A stretch of 25,962 nucleotides of DNA from Candidatus Nealsonbacteria bacterium RIFCSPLOWO2_01_FULL_38_120 (GTDB taxonomy: Bacteria; Patescibacteriota; Minisyncoccia; Minisyncoccales; GWA2-38-27). This document shows, one piece after another, positions 8,195-16,761 of the stretch; the stretch's first letter is position 1, and each line of letters opens with the position of its first letter. The notes beneath the pieces are model-generated. The model did not search any database. It saw only the letters and a program-made list of their open reading frames with translations, and was not told where the DNA came from. The DNA lies in NCBI GenBank assembly GCA_001821475.1, contig MHMF01000025.1, positions 1-25,962 of the forward strand, given 5' to 3'. A program made the position numbers and the translations under genes.

Positions 8195-9093
8195 GTAAAG
8201 ATCCAATTATAAGTCTTTTTTGCCCGGCAATTCATCCGGAATTGTGGATGAGGGTATATAATTCGCTATCCTCCAACACAGTTCCTTTTGAATTAATTTT
8301 TGTCGGCAATAAAATTCCGAATTTCAAATTGCCGGAAAATTGCCATTTTATATATAGCGAAACAAAACCGGCTCAATGCGCTGAAATCGGAAGCCGCTAT
8401 GCTGTAGGCGATTTAATTATGAATTTTGCGGACGACGAGGTTTTTTCAGAGCATGCCTTGGATAATCTTTACGAGGAGTTTGAAAAAATAAATGACGATA
8501 AAATTATATTATCTTGCAGATATATCTTAAATGGCAAAGATATAGCCGCTGAAGCTGGTTATTTTTGGGCAGATGACCATAATTCGCCGATAGTGCCTCT
8601 TACTAATTTAATGAGAAAGAAAACTTGGAGAAAAATCGGCGGCGTTGATAGAAATTTTATCGCCTTAAATTGGAGTTTAGACATAGCTATGAGGATTTAT
8701 GAAATTGGCGGCAGAGTTGTTGTTTCTAAAAATGCATGGGCTGAAGAGTTGCAACCAGAGTCGGGCCCATGGAAAAGAAAGCCAGAAATAATTAAAGGTA
8801 TTTTGCGGACATTTCCTCTGCTTCGCCGGATGTTGATTAAAATATATTTGTTTTTTAAGAAAGAAAAAACAAACCCGCGGCTTTTTATGGAGTTTGGGAT
8901 AGGTTCTGACGGCCCATTTCTAGAAAAACTTTGGGTAATAAAAGATAATTCAGAAAATATTCCGATGGATTTAATACATTGCGCAAACACAAAAAAAGGC
9001 ATTCTTTCCAAAAAAAGGTTAGCGCCGGTTATGCCGTTTGAAGATAAGCATATTTTAACGGTTTCGCAAGGGCCGAAAGGAAGATGGAAATAA
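8191..9093 (+). CDS. GT-A fold (GT2-like) glycosyltransferase, cassette copy 1
   Basis: A small (300-residue) cytoplasmic glycosyltransferase-like protein. It begins with the GT-A strand PIISLFCPAIHPE. The metal/nucleotide-binding acidic pair is D81-D82 in GDLIMNFADDEV. An acceptor-side motif, GGVDRNFIALNWSLDIAMR, has D164 where GT2 enzymes carry the catalytic ED/D. No membrane segment is seen. It ends with the strongly conserved tail FEDKHILTVSQGPKGRWK, also present in the copies at 10127 and 21099. The start codon overlaps the methyltransferase stop by 4 nt, suggesting translational coupling. Donor sugar and linkage cannot be read from the sequence. Confidence 0.8.
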   Translation: MSKDPIISLFCPAIHPELWMRVYNSLSSNTVPFELIFVGNKIPNFKLPENCHFIYSETKPAQCAEIGSRYAVGDLIMNFADDEVFSEHALDNLYEEFEKINDDKIILSCRYILNGKDIAAEAGYFWADDHNSPIVPLTNLMRKKTWRKIGGVDRNFIALNWSLDIAMRIYEIGGRVVVSKNAWAEELQPESGPWKRKPEIIKGILRTFPLLRRMLIKIYLFFKKEKTNPRLFMEFGIGSDGPFLEKLWVIKDNSENIPMDLIHCANTKKGILSKKRLAPVMPFEDKHILTVSQGPKGRWK

Positions 9094-9174
9094 ATCTCAA
9101 AAATCAAATTTTAAATATCAAAAATATAATTCAAAGTAAACTACGAAAAAATTATTAAAAACAGCGGATAATTT
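9094..9174 (+). repeat. Spacer with AT-rich repeat and relic of the aminotransferase 5' end
   Basis: Bases 9094-9135 are a 'tcaaaaatcaaat'-type AT-rich run, nearly the same as 11042-11083 after the second GT gene. Bases 9143-9174 match the start of the aminotransferase gene (11089-11122) and keep its reading phase: ACG AAA AAA TTA TTA AAA ACA GCG GAT AAT against ATG AAA CAA TTA TCA AAA ATC GCG GAT AAT. The start codon is ACG here, so it is a non-coding relic. Confidence 0.7.
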
Positions 9175-10122
9175 ATGCCTCAAAAAATATACAAATTAAC
9201 CATAAGAGATTTCGCTAAATTATTTGGAGCAGACCAAAAATTAATACCTAAAGAATGCGGAGATTTGATTGACAAGTTTGATTTTCGTTACAGAAAAATT
9301 AATCAATCGGAGAGAGATCAAATTATATTATCTGTTTTAAGGCGGTTGGATTCCGGAGAATTGTCAAAATCCGGCAAAAAAAATAAGATTCGCTGGGAAA
9401 GGGGCTGGTCGGAAAATTTAGAAGATTTCACAAAAAATAATTACGATATAAGCAGGCTTGTGCCATTATATTTAAAGCCCAACCAGCCGATGAGGTTTTG
9501 CGGGGATTATATTATGCCGTTAGATTCACGCTTTGAAGTCAATTGGTACACTATTTTTAGAATTTGGTTTTTTTCCGAGTATCTTAAAGATTCGTCTTTT
9601 ATATATGAGTTTGGGTGCGGCACTGGATATAATCTGCCTATTTTAGCAAAACTTTATCCAGAGAAAAAACTGCATGGCTTGGATTGGGTAGAGGCCTCCC
9701 GGGATATCGTCAATAAACTGGCAAAGCGTTATAACTGGAATATGGAGGGGCGCTTATTTGATATGTTTTCTCCTGACGAAAAATTAATAATAAAAGATAA
9801 CGGCGCAATTTTAACTATGGACGCGTTAGAGCAATTAGGAGAAAATTATAAGATATTTTTAGATTATCTTCTGAAAAAATTCCCTTTAATTTGCGCGCAT
9901 ATGGAACCGTTGGTTGAGTTATACGATCAGGATAATTTATTTGATTATTTAGCTATAAAGTTTCATAAAAAGAGAGGATATTTAGGAAATTTTTTAACAA
10001 GTTTAAAAAAAATGGAATCGGAAAATAAAATTAGAATAATAAAAATTAAAAAAGTGGCCCTGGGAAATTTATATCATGACGCGTACTGTTTCGTTGTCTG
10101 GAGGCCTAATCCGCGGATCTAA
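9175..10122 (+). CDS. Class I SAM methyltransferase-like protein, cassette copy 2
   Basis: Paralog of the protein at 7247: same length (315 residues), same start and same domain order. It has a canonical SAM motif I, EFGCGTGYN (145-153), followed by LHGLDW. The last quarter is nearly identical to copy 1 in DNA as well as protein (9967-10053 against 8039-8126), indicating recent duplication or gene conversion. Other segments have diverged, for example RWERGWSENLEDF against SWETGWSENFNNF. The glycosyltransferase ATG follows 4 bases after the stop. Divergence away from the core may reflect a different sugar or position, but the substrate is unknown. Confidence 0.78.
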   Translation: MPQKIYKLTIRDFAKLFGADQKLIPKECGDLIDKFDFRYRKINQSERDQIILSVLRRLDSGELSKSGKKNKIRWERGWSENLEDFTKNNYDISRLVPLYLKPNQPMRFCGDYIMPLDSRFEVNWYTIFRIWFFSEYLKDSSFIYEFGCGTGYNLPILAKLYPEKKLHGLDWVEASRDIVNKLAKRYNWNMEGRLFDMFSPDEKLIIKDNGAILTMDALEQLGENYKIFLDYLLKKFPLICAHMEPLVELYDQDNLFDYLAIKFHKKRGYLGNFLTSLKKMESENKIRIIKIKKVALGNLYHDAYCFVVWRPNPRI

Positions 10123-10126
10123 TAAA

Positions 10127-11041
10127 ATGAGAAAAGATCCAATTATAAGCCTTTTTGGTTCTATGATTCATCCAGAATTTTGGATGAGATTATATAATTC
10201 CTTATCTTCCAACAAGGTTCCTTTTGAATTAATTTTTGTTGGCAATAAAATTCCGAATTTCAAACTGCCGGAAAATTGCCATTTTATATATAGCGAAACA
10301 AAACCAGCCCAATGTTATGAAATAGGCAGCCGTTATGCTGTAGGCGACTTAATTATGCATACCGGGGACGATTGCGTATTTAGCGAGCGCGCGTTAGATA
10401 ATATTTACGAGATATTTAGAAATTTAAACGATGATAAAGCGATGGTGTCTTGCGGGTATATTTTGGGAGGCAATGATTTGTCTGTTGAGCAAGGTTATTA
10501 TTGGACAGACGACAATAATTCGCCGAGAATGCCGTTTGGCGCGTTAATGAAGAGAGAAATGTGGAAAAAACTTGGTGGCATAGATAACCGCTTTATCGCC
10601 CAGTATTGGGATCTCGATATAGCGATGAGAATGTATGAAATCGGCGGCAGATTGGTTTTCGCTGAAAATGCCTGGGTAGAAGAGGTTCAATCTAGCGCCG
10701 CGATTTTTTGGAAAAAAAAGTTTTCTATTCTCAATAATCCTCTGGTTTATAAAATATCCTCTTATTTTTATCATAATCTGTCGCGAGGGATCCAATTTTT
10801 TAAAAAACACAAAAAGAGACCCCGGCTTTGGTTGGAATTTGGAGCGACAAAAGATAGGCCGATTTTAGACCAATTTTGGGTGATAAAAAAAGATTCAGCC
10901 AAAGGTATTGCGCTTGAATCTATTTACTGCCATAAAGAGGGGAGGGGGGCAATTTCCAAGAGAAGATTAGCGCCAATTGAGCCGTTTGAAGATAGACATA
11001 TTTTAACCGTTTCCCAGGGACCGAAAGGGAGATGGAAGTAA
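10127..11041 (+). CDS. GT-A fold (GT2-like) glycosyltransferase, cassette copy 2
   Basis: Paralog of the protein at 8191; 304 residues from ATG 10127. This start aligns with copy 1 (MRKDPIISLF against MSKDPIISLF); a frame open from 10076 inside the methyltransferase is not needed. The acidic pair is D81-D82 in LIMHTGDDCV, and the acceptor motif is GGIDNRFIAQYWDLDIAMR. DNA around 10240-10304 is nearly identical to 8308-8372. The region after about residue 190 (SSAAIFWKKKFSILNN) has diverged from copy 1, which may alter acceptor choice. The tail FEDRHILTVSQGPKGRWK is retained. Confidence 0.8.
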   Translation: MRKDPIISLFGSMIHPEFWMRLYNSLSSNKVPFELIFVGNKIPNFKLPENCHFIYSETKPAQCYEIGSRYAVGDLIMHTGDDCVFSERALDNIYEIFRNLNDDKAMVSCGYILGGNDLSVEQGYYWTDDNNSPRMPFGALMKREMWKKLGGIDNRFIAQYWDLDIAMRMYEIGGRLVFAENAWVEEVQSSAAIFWKKKFSILNNPLVYKISSYFYHNLSRGIQFFKKHKKRPRLWLEFGATKDRPILDQFWVIKKDSAKGIALESIYCHKEGRGAISKRRLAPIEPFEDRHILTVSQGPKGRWK

Positions 11042-11088
11042 ATTTCAAAAATCAAATCTCAAATCTCAAAAATATAATTCAAAAAAAT

Positions 11089-12255
11089 ATGAAACAATTA
11101 TCAAAAATCGCGGATAATTTATTGGGTCAGCCGATGTTTGGGCTTTTGTCTCGGGCAAAAGAAATGGAAAGGGCTGGCAGAAAGATTATCCATTTTGAAA
11201 TAGGGGACCCGATCTTCAATTCTCCGAGCCATGTTATAAACGCGGCAAAAACAGCTCTTGATAATAATCTGACTCATTATACGGGTTCTATGGGAATAAT
11301 AGAACTTCGCGAGGCAGTGGCTGACTATATAGAATTAAATTACGGGTTTAAACCCTCCCTTGGGCAGGTTTTAATTTGCCCGGCAAACGCTGTTATAGAT
11401 TTCGTAAGCCGTTGCGTAGTTAATCCCGGAGAAGAAATAATTTATCCCGACCCTGGCTTTCCCACTTATTATTCGGTAATAAATTATAACGGGATGATTC
11501 CTGTTCCTATCCAAGTAAAAGAAGAAAATAGTTTCAGGATGAATCCTGGAGATGTCGCAAAAAAAATAACCGACAAAACAAGATTGATCATTATTAATAC
11601 TCCTCAGAATCCTACAGGCGCAGTTATGACCAAAGAAGAGGTGGCGGGAATGGCGAATATTTCCAAAGAGCGCGATATTTATCTTTTGAGCGACGAGGTT
11701 TATTCAAAAATTATTTTTGGGAAAAGCCATTATTCGGCCAGCGCGGAAGATCAATGCAAAGAAAGGACTATTATTTTGGGCAGTTTGTCCAAGATTTATT
11801 CTATGTCTGGCTGGCGGTTAGGATATGCCGTTGGTCCGGAAAAAGTTATCCAAAAAATGGGGTTGCTTTTGGAAACAATTATTTCCTGCTTGCCTCCGTT
11901 CGTCCAGCTCGGCGGCAGAGCGGCTTTATTGGGCGACCAAAATTTTTTAACGGAGAGAATTAAAATCTTAAAAGAACGGCGGGATTTATTAATTCAAGGT
12001 CTGAATAATATTCCCGGGATATCTTGCGTTCTGCCGGAAGGAGCGTTTTACGCTTTTCCAAACATTAAAAACACCGGGTTAAACGCGGATGAATATTCGG
12101 AAAAGCTTTTGCGGGAAACGGGCGTATGCCTTTTGCCCGGGACTTGTTTTGGCGAATTTGGGAAAGACCATATCCGGCTTTGCTATGCCAGCGCCGACCT
12201 AAAAATGATTGAAGAAACATTAAATAAAATAAAGGAGTTCCATAAGAAATTATGA
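11089..12255 (+). CDS. Class I/II PLP-dependent aminotransferase
   Basis: Fold-type I aminotransferase of the aspartate-aminotransferase superfamily, 388 residues. Visible landmarks in order: FEIGDP near the N-terminus, YTGSMGIIELREAVADY, NTPQNPTGA (asparagine contacting PLP), SDEVYSKIIFG, and the PLP lysine in GSLSKIYSMSGWRLGYAVG. The C-terminal arginine region is HIRLCYA. I chose ATG 11089, since DNLLGQPMF and IHFEIGDP sit at the expected distance from it; an open frame from 11032 lies in AT-rich spacer. This subfamily mostly uses amino or keto acids, so it may make an amino-acid decoration or amine donor rather than aminate a nucleotide sugar directly. ATGA overlap with the next gene. Confidence 0.86.
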   Translation: MKQLSKIADNLLGQPMFGLLSRAKEMERAGRKIIHFEIGDPIFNSPSHVINAAKTALDNNLTHYTGSMGIIELREAVADYIELNYGFKPSLGQVLICPANAVIDFVSRCVVNPGEEIIYPDPGFPTYYSVINYNGMIPVPIQVKEENSFRMNPGDVAKKITDKTRLIIINTPQNPTGAVMTKEEVAGMANISKERDIYLLSDEVYSKIIFGKSHYSASAEDQCKERTIILGSLSKIYSMSGWRLGYAVGPEKVIQKMGLLLETIISCLPPFVQLGGRAALLGDQNFLTERIKILKERRDLLIQGLNNIPGISCVLPEGAFYAFPNIKNTGLNADEYSEKLLRETGVCLLPGTCFGEFGKDHIRLCYASADLKMIEETLNKIKEFHKKL

Positions 12256-13952
12256 CAAGAGTAGCGGATTACATAGCGGATTTTATTTATAAACAGGGAG
12301 TTAAAGATGTTTTTATGCTGTCCGGCGGAGGTTCAATTTATCTTGACGACGGAGTGGCGCGCAATAAGAATCTTAACTATATCTGCGCTAGAAACGAAGC
12401 AACAGCTCCAATGATGGCAGAGGCATACGCCAGATTAACAGGCAATTTAGGCGTTGTTTATGTTACGACAGGTCCTGGCGGGGCAAATGCGGTTTCCGGG
12501 TTGGCTGAAGCATGGGTTGATTCGGCGCCGATTTTGATTATTTCCGGCCAGGTTGAAAAAAACAGGACTACTTTTAACGCAAGAATCAGAGGGCTTAGAA
12601 CTTTAGGAATCCAGGAGCTTAATATTATTGATATCGTGAGCTCAATAACCAAATACGCGGCAATAGTGAACGACCCGGACACAATCCGTTATCATTTGGA
12701 AAAATCTATTTATTTTGCCAAGTCCGGAAGAAAAGGCCCTGTTTGGCTGGATATTCCGTTGGATGTCCAGTCAGCAATAGTTGACGAAGAAAAGCTTGAA
12801 ATGTTTCACCATTGGGAAGATAAAATTGATTCAAAAGTTTTGGAATTAAGCATTGAAAAAATTTTTGAGCTTTTGAAAAACTCCAGCAGGCCGCTTATTA
12901 TCGCAGGGCAGGGGATAAGAATGGCTGGGGCGATTGATGATTTCAAGAAGTTGGTTGAACGATTGAATATTCCGGTAATTTTTTCTCGTTTAGGCCAGGA
13001 TATTCTGCCATTTTCCAATAAAAATAATTTCGGCCATGGCGGAATGCACGGTTCCAGATTTACAGGCTTAATAATGAAGCAGAGCGATTTGATTATTGGT
13101 TTAGGCAGTAGGTTGGCAATTCCTTTTGTCGGTAATAATTTAGACGGTTTTTCCGACAACGCGAAATTGGCGATGGTTGACATAGACGAAGCGGAATTAA
13201 AAAAACCCGGGGTTAAAATTGATTTAGCGATTCAAGCGGATTTAAAAAAAGCGCTTCCTGTATTTTTAAGCAAGCTTAGCGCGATAAATTTGCCTGATTA
13301 TTCTCAATGGCTGGAAATGTGCAAAAATTATAAGGAAAAATATCCATTGATTATTCCGGAATTTAAGAGAAATCTAATTGATTTGTATTATTTTGTCAGT
13401 CGGCTTGACGCTCTTTCCGGCCAAAATAATATTTTCGTAAACGACGCCGGATCTTCTAATTTTGTGTCTGGACAGGCGCTCAAATTTGAAAAAGGCCAGC
13501 GGGAAATAACTTCCGGCGCCTTTGCTTCTATGGGCTTGGCAATTCCTTTGGCTATTGGTTGCGCGACAGCGGATAAAGACAAACAGATATTGGCAGTGAC
13601 AGGCGATGGTTCTTTGGAACTAAATATCCAAGAATTAAAAACAATGTCTTTCTATAAAAAAAATATCAAACTTTTCGTCATAAATAACGGCGGGTATGTT
13701 TCCATAAGAAATACCCAAGACGCTTTGTGCGAAGGCAGATACATTAATTCCGATCAAGCGAGTTGTAACGAAGTTTTGGATTTCCAGAAAGTGGCGGCCG
13801 CTTTTAATCTGCCATATTTTAATATCCAGAATTACGAAGAAATAGACAGTAAAATTTCAGAAATTATTAGCCAGCCGGGGCCGGCTTTTATAGAAGTTGT
13901 CTGCGACAATAAGCAAAAAATAATCAAACCCTTAAAAATAGAGACAATATGA
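12252..13952 (+). CDS. Acetolactate-synthase-like TPP-dependent enzyme
   Basis: Three-domain thiamine enzyme of the acetolactate synthase/pyruvate oxidase superfamily, 566 residues. The catalytic glutamate is E49 in ARNEATAP; TTGPGGANA follows in the first domain. The middle domain (about 195-345) has IIAGQGIRMAG. The TPP-binding domain has GDGSLELNIQELKTM (451-465) and NNGGY (478-482). Relatives in sugar clusters, such as YerE, add a two-carbon acetyl unit from pyruvate to a keto-deoxy nucleotide sugar to make branched sugars. True acetolactate synthesis is possible but less likely here, with no ilv neighbours or regulatory subunit. ATGA overlaps on both sides couple it to the aminotransferase and to the transketolase N-half. 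The precise acceptor is unknown. Confidence 0.86.
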   Translation: MTRVADYIADFIYKQGVKDVFMLSGGGSIYLDDGVARNKNLNYICARNEATAPMMAEAYARLTGNLGVVYVTTGPGGANAVSGLAEAWVDSAPILIISGQVEKNRTTFNARIRGLRTLGIQELNIIDIVSSITKYAAIVNDPDTIRYHLEKSIYFAKSGRKGPVWLDIPLDVQSAIVDEEKLEMFHHWEDKIDSKVLELSIEKIFELLKNSSRPLIIAGQGIRMAGAIDDFKKLVERLNIPVIFSRLGQDILPFSNKNNFGHGGMHGSRFTGLIMKQSDLIIGLGSRLAIPFVGNNLDGFSDNAKLAMVDIDEAELKKPGVKIDLAIQADLKKALPVFLSKLSAINLPDYSQWLEMCKNYKEKYPLIIPEFKRNLIDLYYFVSRLDALSGQNNIFVNDAGSSNFVSGQALKFEKGQREITSGAFASMGLAIPLAIGCATADKDKQILAVTGDGSLELNIQELKTMSFYKKNIKLFVINNGGYVSIRNTQDALCEGRYINSDQASCNEVLDFQKVAAAFNLPYFNIQNYEEIDSKISEIISQPGPAFIEVVCDNKQKIIKPLKIETI

Positions 13953-14761
13953 CAGTAGATACGGAAATACTTAAAAAAAAGGCAAATTTGACGAGAAGAG
14001 AAGTTTTGGAAACCGTTGCCAGGACAGGCAAAGGCCATCTTGGAGGAACTTTTTCTTGCGTTGATATTTTAACGGCTTTGTATTATGGAGGAATTTTGAA
14101 ATTTGATCCAAAAAATCATAAATGGCAGGACAGAGACAGATTAGTGATAGGAAAAGGGCATGCTTGTTTGGCTTTATATAATATTTTGGTTGATTTGGGA
14201 TTTTTTGACAGATCGCGATTGGAAGAATACGGGAGCAACGGCAGCAGTTTGGGCGGTCAGCTTAATATTGATACTCCTGGCGTGGAATATAACACGGGTT
14301 CTTTGGGTCATGCTTTAGGAATTGGAGCTGGAATGGCTTTGGCGGCTAAAATGGATAATAAAAATTATCGGGTTTTTGCTTTAATCGGCGATGGCGAATG
14401 CGGAGAAGGTTCTATTTGGGAATCAATAATGTTTAGCAGCCAGCAAAAATTAAACAATTTAATTGGCATCATAGACCGCAATAGGCTTTCTGTTACTGAT
14501 GTTATAGAAGATGACGGTTCCGGCAAACTGGAAGACAAATTAAGGGCTTGCGGATGGAAGTGCATAACAATTGATGGACATTCTTTTGAGGAGATTATAA
14601 ATGTAATGGATAATTTTGATAATTTGGAACAGCCATTGATGATTATCGCCAACACAGTAAAAGGCAAGGGAGTTTCTTTTATGGAAAACGGGATAAAATG
14701 GCATCATTCTGTTCCGACTGCGGAAGAATTAGATATTGCCAGGAAGGAATTAAATTTCTAG
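13949..14761 (+). CDS. Transketolase N-terminal half (TPP-binding subunit)
   Basis: N-terminal half of a split transketolase, 270 residues. It carries the TPP/Mg motif GDGECGEG (147-154) ending at N178 in IIDRN. Conserved histidines are visible at H30 (GKGHLGG), H71 (GKGHAC) and H121 (GSLGHALG), which contact TPP and substrate in transketolases. The C-half follows at 14848. Split transketolases either move ketol units between sugar phosphates or, in secondary-metabolite and glycan clusters, build modified sugars. Both remain open here. The start overlaps the TPP gene upstream by ATGA. Confidence 0.88.
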   Translation: MTVDTEILKKKANLTRREVLETVARTGKGHLGGTFSCVDILTALYYGGILKFDPKNHKWQDRDRLVIGKGHACLALYNILVDLGFFDRSRLEEYGSNGSSLGGQLNIDTPGVEYNTGSLGHALGIGAGMALAAKMDNKNYRVFALIGDGECGEGSIWESIMFSSQQKLNNLIGIIDRNRLSVTDVIEDDGSGKLEDKLRACGWKCITIDGHSFEEIINVMDNFDNLEQPLMIIANTVKGKGVSFMENGIKWHHSVPTAEELDIARKELNF

Positions 14762-14847
14762 ATAAAAAGTTTAACCGAAACTTCAGCAAAAATTTTTTCC
14801 GAAATCGATGGAGATGCGACGGAGATAAGGCGGAGATAATTGAAATT

Positions 14848-16761
14848 ATGGATAACAAGCGAGAAAAAAACAACATAGATATCAGAGACGGTTTTTTTGA
14901 CGAAGTATATGATATCGCGTCAAAAGACAAGAATGTCATATTTATTACCGCTGACGCGGATGCTTTCAGTTTGGAAAAGTATAAAAAAGATTTGCCTGAA
15001 CAATTTATAAATATCGGCGTGGCTGAACAGAATATGATTGCTGTTGCCGCCGGTTTGGCGTTGAGCGGAAAGAAGGTTTTTGTTTATTCTATGATTCCTT
15101 TTATAGCGATGCGCTGTTATGAACATATTAAAACCAATATCTGCGGGATGAATTTAGCGATAACTATTATAGGCGTTGGGGCAGGTCTTTCTTTTGAAAA
15201 TGACGGGCCCACTCATCACGCGGTTGCGGATATCGCTGTTATGCGGACTTTGCCTGAAATCACAATCTTAAATCCGGCTGACAGTTGTTCTGCCGCTGTT
15301 TGCGCCAATTTCGCTTATCAAAGCAGGAGCCCTGTGTATGTTAGGCTTGATAAGGGAATATTTCCGGTCTTGACTGATGGAAATAATAATTTTTCAGATG
15401 GTTTAAGGGTATTAAGAAATTTGAAAGATATAAACATAATTAGCACTGGATTTATGAGTCATCAGGCTGTGAAAGTCGCAAAAGAGCTTGAAAAAAATAA
15501 CATTGGCGCAGGGGTTGCTGATTTGTATATGATAAAACCGGTGAATAAAGAAGCGCTATTGAGAATTATTGAAAAATCTAAGCAACTCATAACTCTTGAA
15601 GAGAATTCCGCAATAGGAGGAATAGGGGATATTGTAAGTAATTTTTTGATTGAAAATAAAAAATATATACCATTAAAGATGATAAGCCTCAAAGATGAAC
15701 AATGCTTTAATTACGGCAGCAGAGGATGGCTGCATAAAAATTATTGTTTGGATGTTGAGAGCGTTGTTAAATCAATTATGGAAGAAAATTTACCGCAGAA
15801 AAATACTTCAAACCCAGGGCAGTTTTTATTTAATAGAAAAATCACAGTAGATGATTTTGCCCGTTCTTTTGGCGCAACCCCGGACGACATTCTTTTTGAT
15901 TGCAGAGAATTGATTGAAAAAAATGATTTTAGATATAGAATTATTGAAGGCGAAGAGAGAGATAATATTATACTTAATGTTTTAAAAAAAATAGAAATCG
16001 ACAATCAAATTATCGGCGCGGAAACAAGGACAGCTCAATGGGAAACCGGCTGGTCGGAGAACCTTAAGGAATTTATTGAAAGCAATTACGATTTGAACAA
16101 AATAACGCCTAAGTTTATCAGATCCAATCAGGTGATAAGATTTAATCAGCAATATATTATGCCTGTTGATCCTAATTTTGAGCATGATTATTTTAATGTT
16201 TTTAGGACTTGGTTTTTTAGGAAATATTTGAAAGATTATAACGATATTTATGATTTTGGGTGCGGAAGCGGATATAATCTCGTGCCTATGGCAAAAATGT
16301 ATCCTGATAAAAATTTTTACGGCTTGGATTTCGTTCCGTCTTCCCCGGAGTTAATTAACCGAATAGCCAACGCGCATAATTTGAAAATAAAAGGTTATGT
16401 TTTTAATTTAAGGCAGCCGAACGAGAGTTTTGAAGTCAAACCGGGAGCGGCTGTTTTCACTTCCGGAACAATAGAGCAAATAGCCAGCGACTTTGAGCCG
16501 TTTTTGCAATTTCTTTTGAAACAATCTCCCGGAATATGCATTCATATTGAGCCGATTATTGAAACGTATGATGAGAATAATCTTGTTGATTATTTAGCCA
16601 TAAAATTTCACAAAAAAAGAGGATATACGCAAGGTTATCTGACGCGATTGAGAGAATTGGAAGCGGAAGGGAAAATCAAGATATTAAAAGTAAAAAGATT
16701 ATTTTTCGGAAGTTTGTATATGGAGGGATTTACTTATATTATATGGAAACCAGTCAAGTGA
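14848..16761 (+). CDS. Transketolase C-terminal half fused to SAM methyltransferase (copy 3)
   Basis: A single open frame of 637 residues joining two proteins. Residues 1 to about 310 are the transketolase pyrimidine-binding and C-terminal domains: GVAEQNM with catalytic E60, GPTHH (120-124), the LNPAD segment (141-145) and YMIKPVNKEAL. From about 325 it matches the methyltransferases at 7247 and 9175: KITVDDFARSFG, DFRYRIIEGEERD, WETGWSENL, motif I DFGCGSGYN (469-477), and FHKKRGYTQGYL near the end. ATG 15778 (residue 311) could allow internal initiation of the methyltransferase alone. ATG 14848 is the natural transketolase start; an in-frame ATG at 14698 lies inside the upstream gene. Fusion suggests the methyltransferase acts on, or near, the ketol-transfer product. 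Confidence 0.85.
   Translation: MDNKREKNNIDIRDGFFDEVYDIASKDKNVIFITADADAFSLEKYKKDLPEQFINIGVAEQNMIAVAAGLALSGKKVFVYSMIPFIAMRCYEHIKTNICGMNLAITIIGVGAGLSFENDGPTHHAVADIAVMRTLPEITILNPADSCSAAVCANFAYQSRSPVYVRLDKGIFPVLTDGNNNFSDGLRVLRNLKDINIISTGFMSHQAVKVAKELEKNNIGAGVADLYMIKPVNKEALLRIIEKSKQLITLEENSAIGGIGDIVSNFLIENKKYIPLKMISLKDEQCFNYGSRGWLHKNYCLDVESVVKSIMEENLPQKNTSNPGQFLFNRKITVDDFARSFGATPDDILFDCRELIEKNDFRYRIIEGEERDNIILNVLKKIEIDNQIIGAETRTAQWETGWSENLKEFIESNYDLNKITPKFIRSNQVIRFNQQYIMPVDPNFEHDYFNVFRTWFFRKYLKDYNDIYDFGCGSGYNLVPMAKMYPDKNFYGLDFVPSSPELINRIANAHNLKIKGYVFNLRQPNESFEVKPGAAVFTSGTIEQIASDFEPFLQFLLKQSPGICIHIEPIIETYDENNLVDYLAIKFHKKRGYTQGYLTRLRELEAEGKIKILKVKRLFFGSLYMEGFTYIIWKPVK

Larger units (their letters stand above)
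7215..11122 (+). repeat. Tandem duplication of a methyltransferase-glycosyltransferase cassette
   Basis: Unit 1 is about 7215-9142 and unit 2 about 9143-11088. Each holds a 315-residue methyltransferase gene followed by a glycosyltransferase gene of about 300 codons. A boundary sequence of about 32 nt (J) occurs three times: 7217 onward, 9145 onward and 11091 onward. It has the form GAAA.AATTAT.AAAAA..GC..AT.ATTTAT. Copies 2 and 3 agree at about 28 of 32 positions by hand alignment. The spacers after the two GT genes (9094-9135 and 11042-11083) agree at about 38 of 42. The third J copy forms the first codons of the aminotransferase gene, which marks the end of the duplication. Confidence 0.8.

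Noticed and set aside
7215..11122. The repeated J sequences as a CRISPR or attachment-site array.
   Set aside because: Spacing is about 1.9 kb with coding genes between, and the third copy is itself coding. They are duplication junctions, with no integrase or cas gene nearby.
14698..14847. In-frame extension of the transketolase-methyltransferase gene from ATG 14698.
   Set aside because: The first 50 residues (MASFCSDCGRIRYC onward) overlap the N-half gene and do not resemble transketolase. They would be a zinc-finger-like artefact of another frame.
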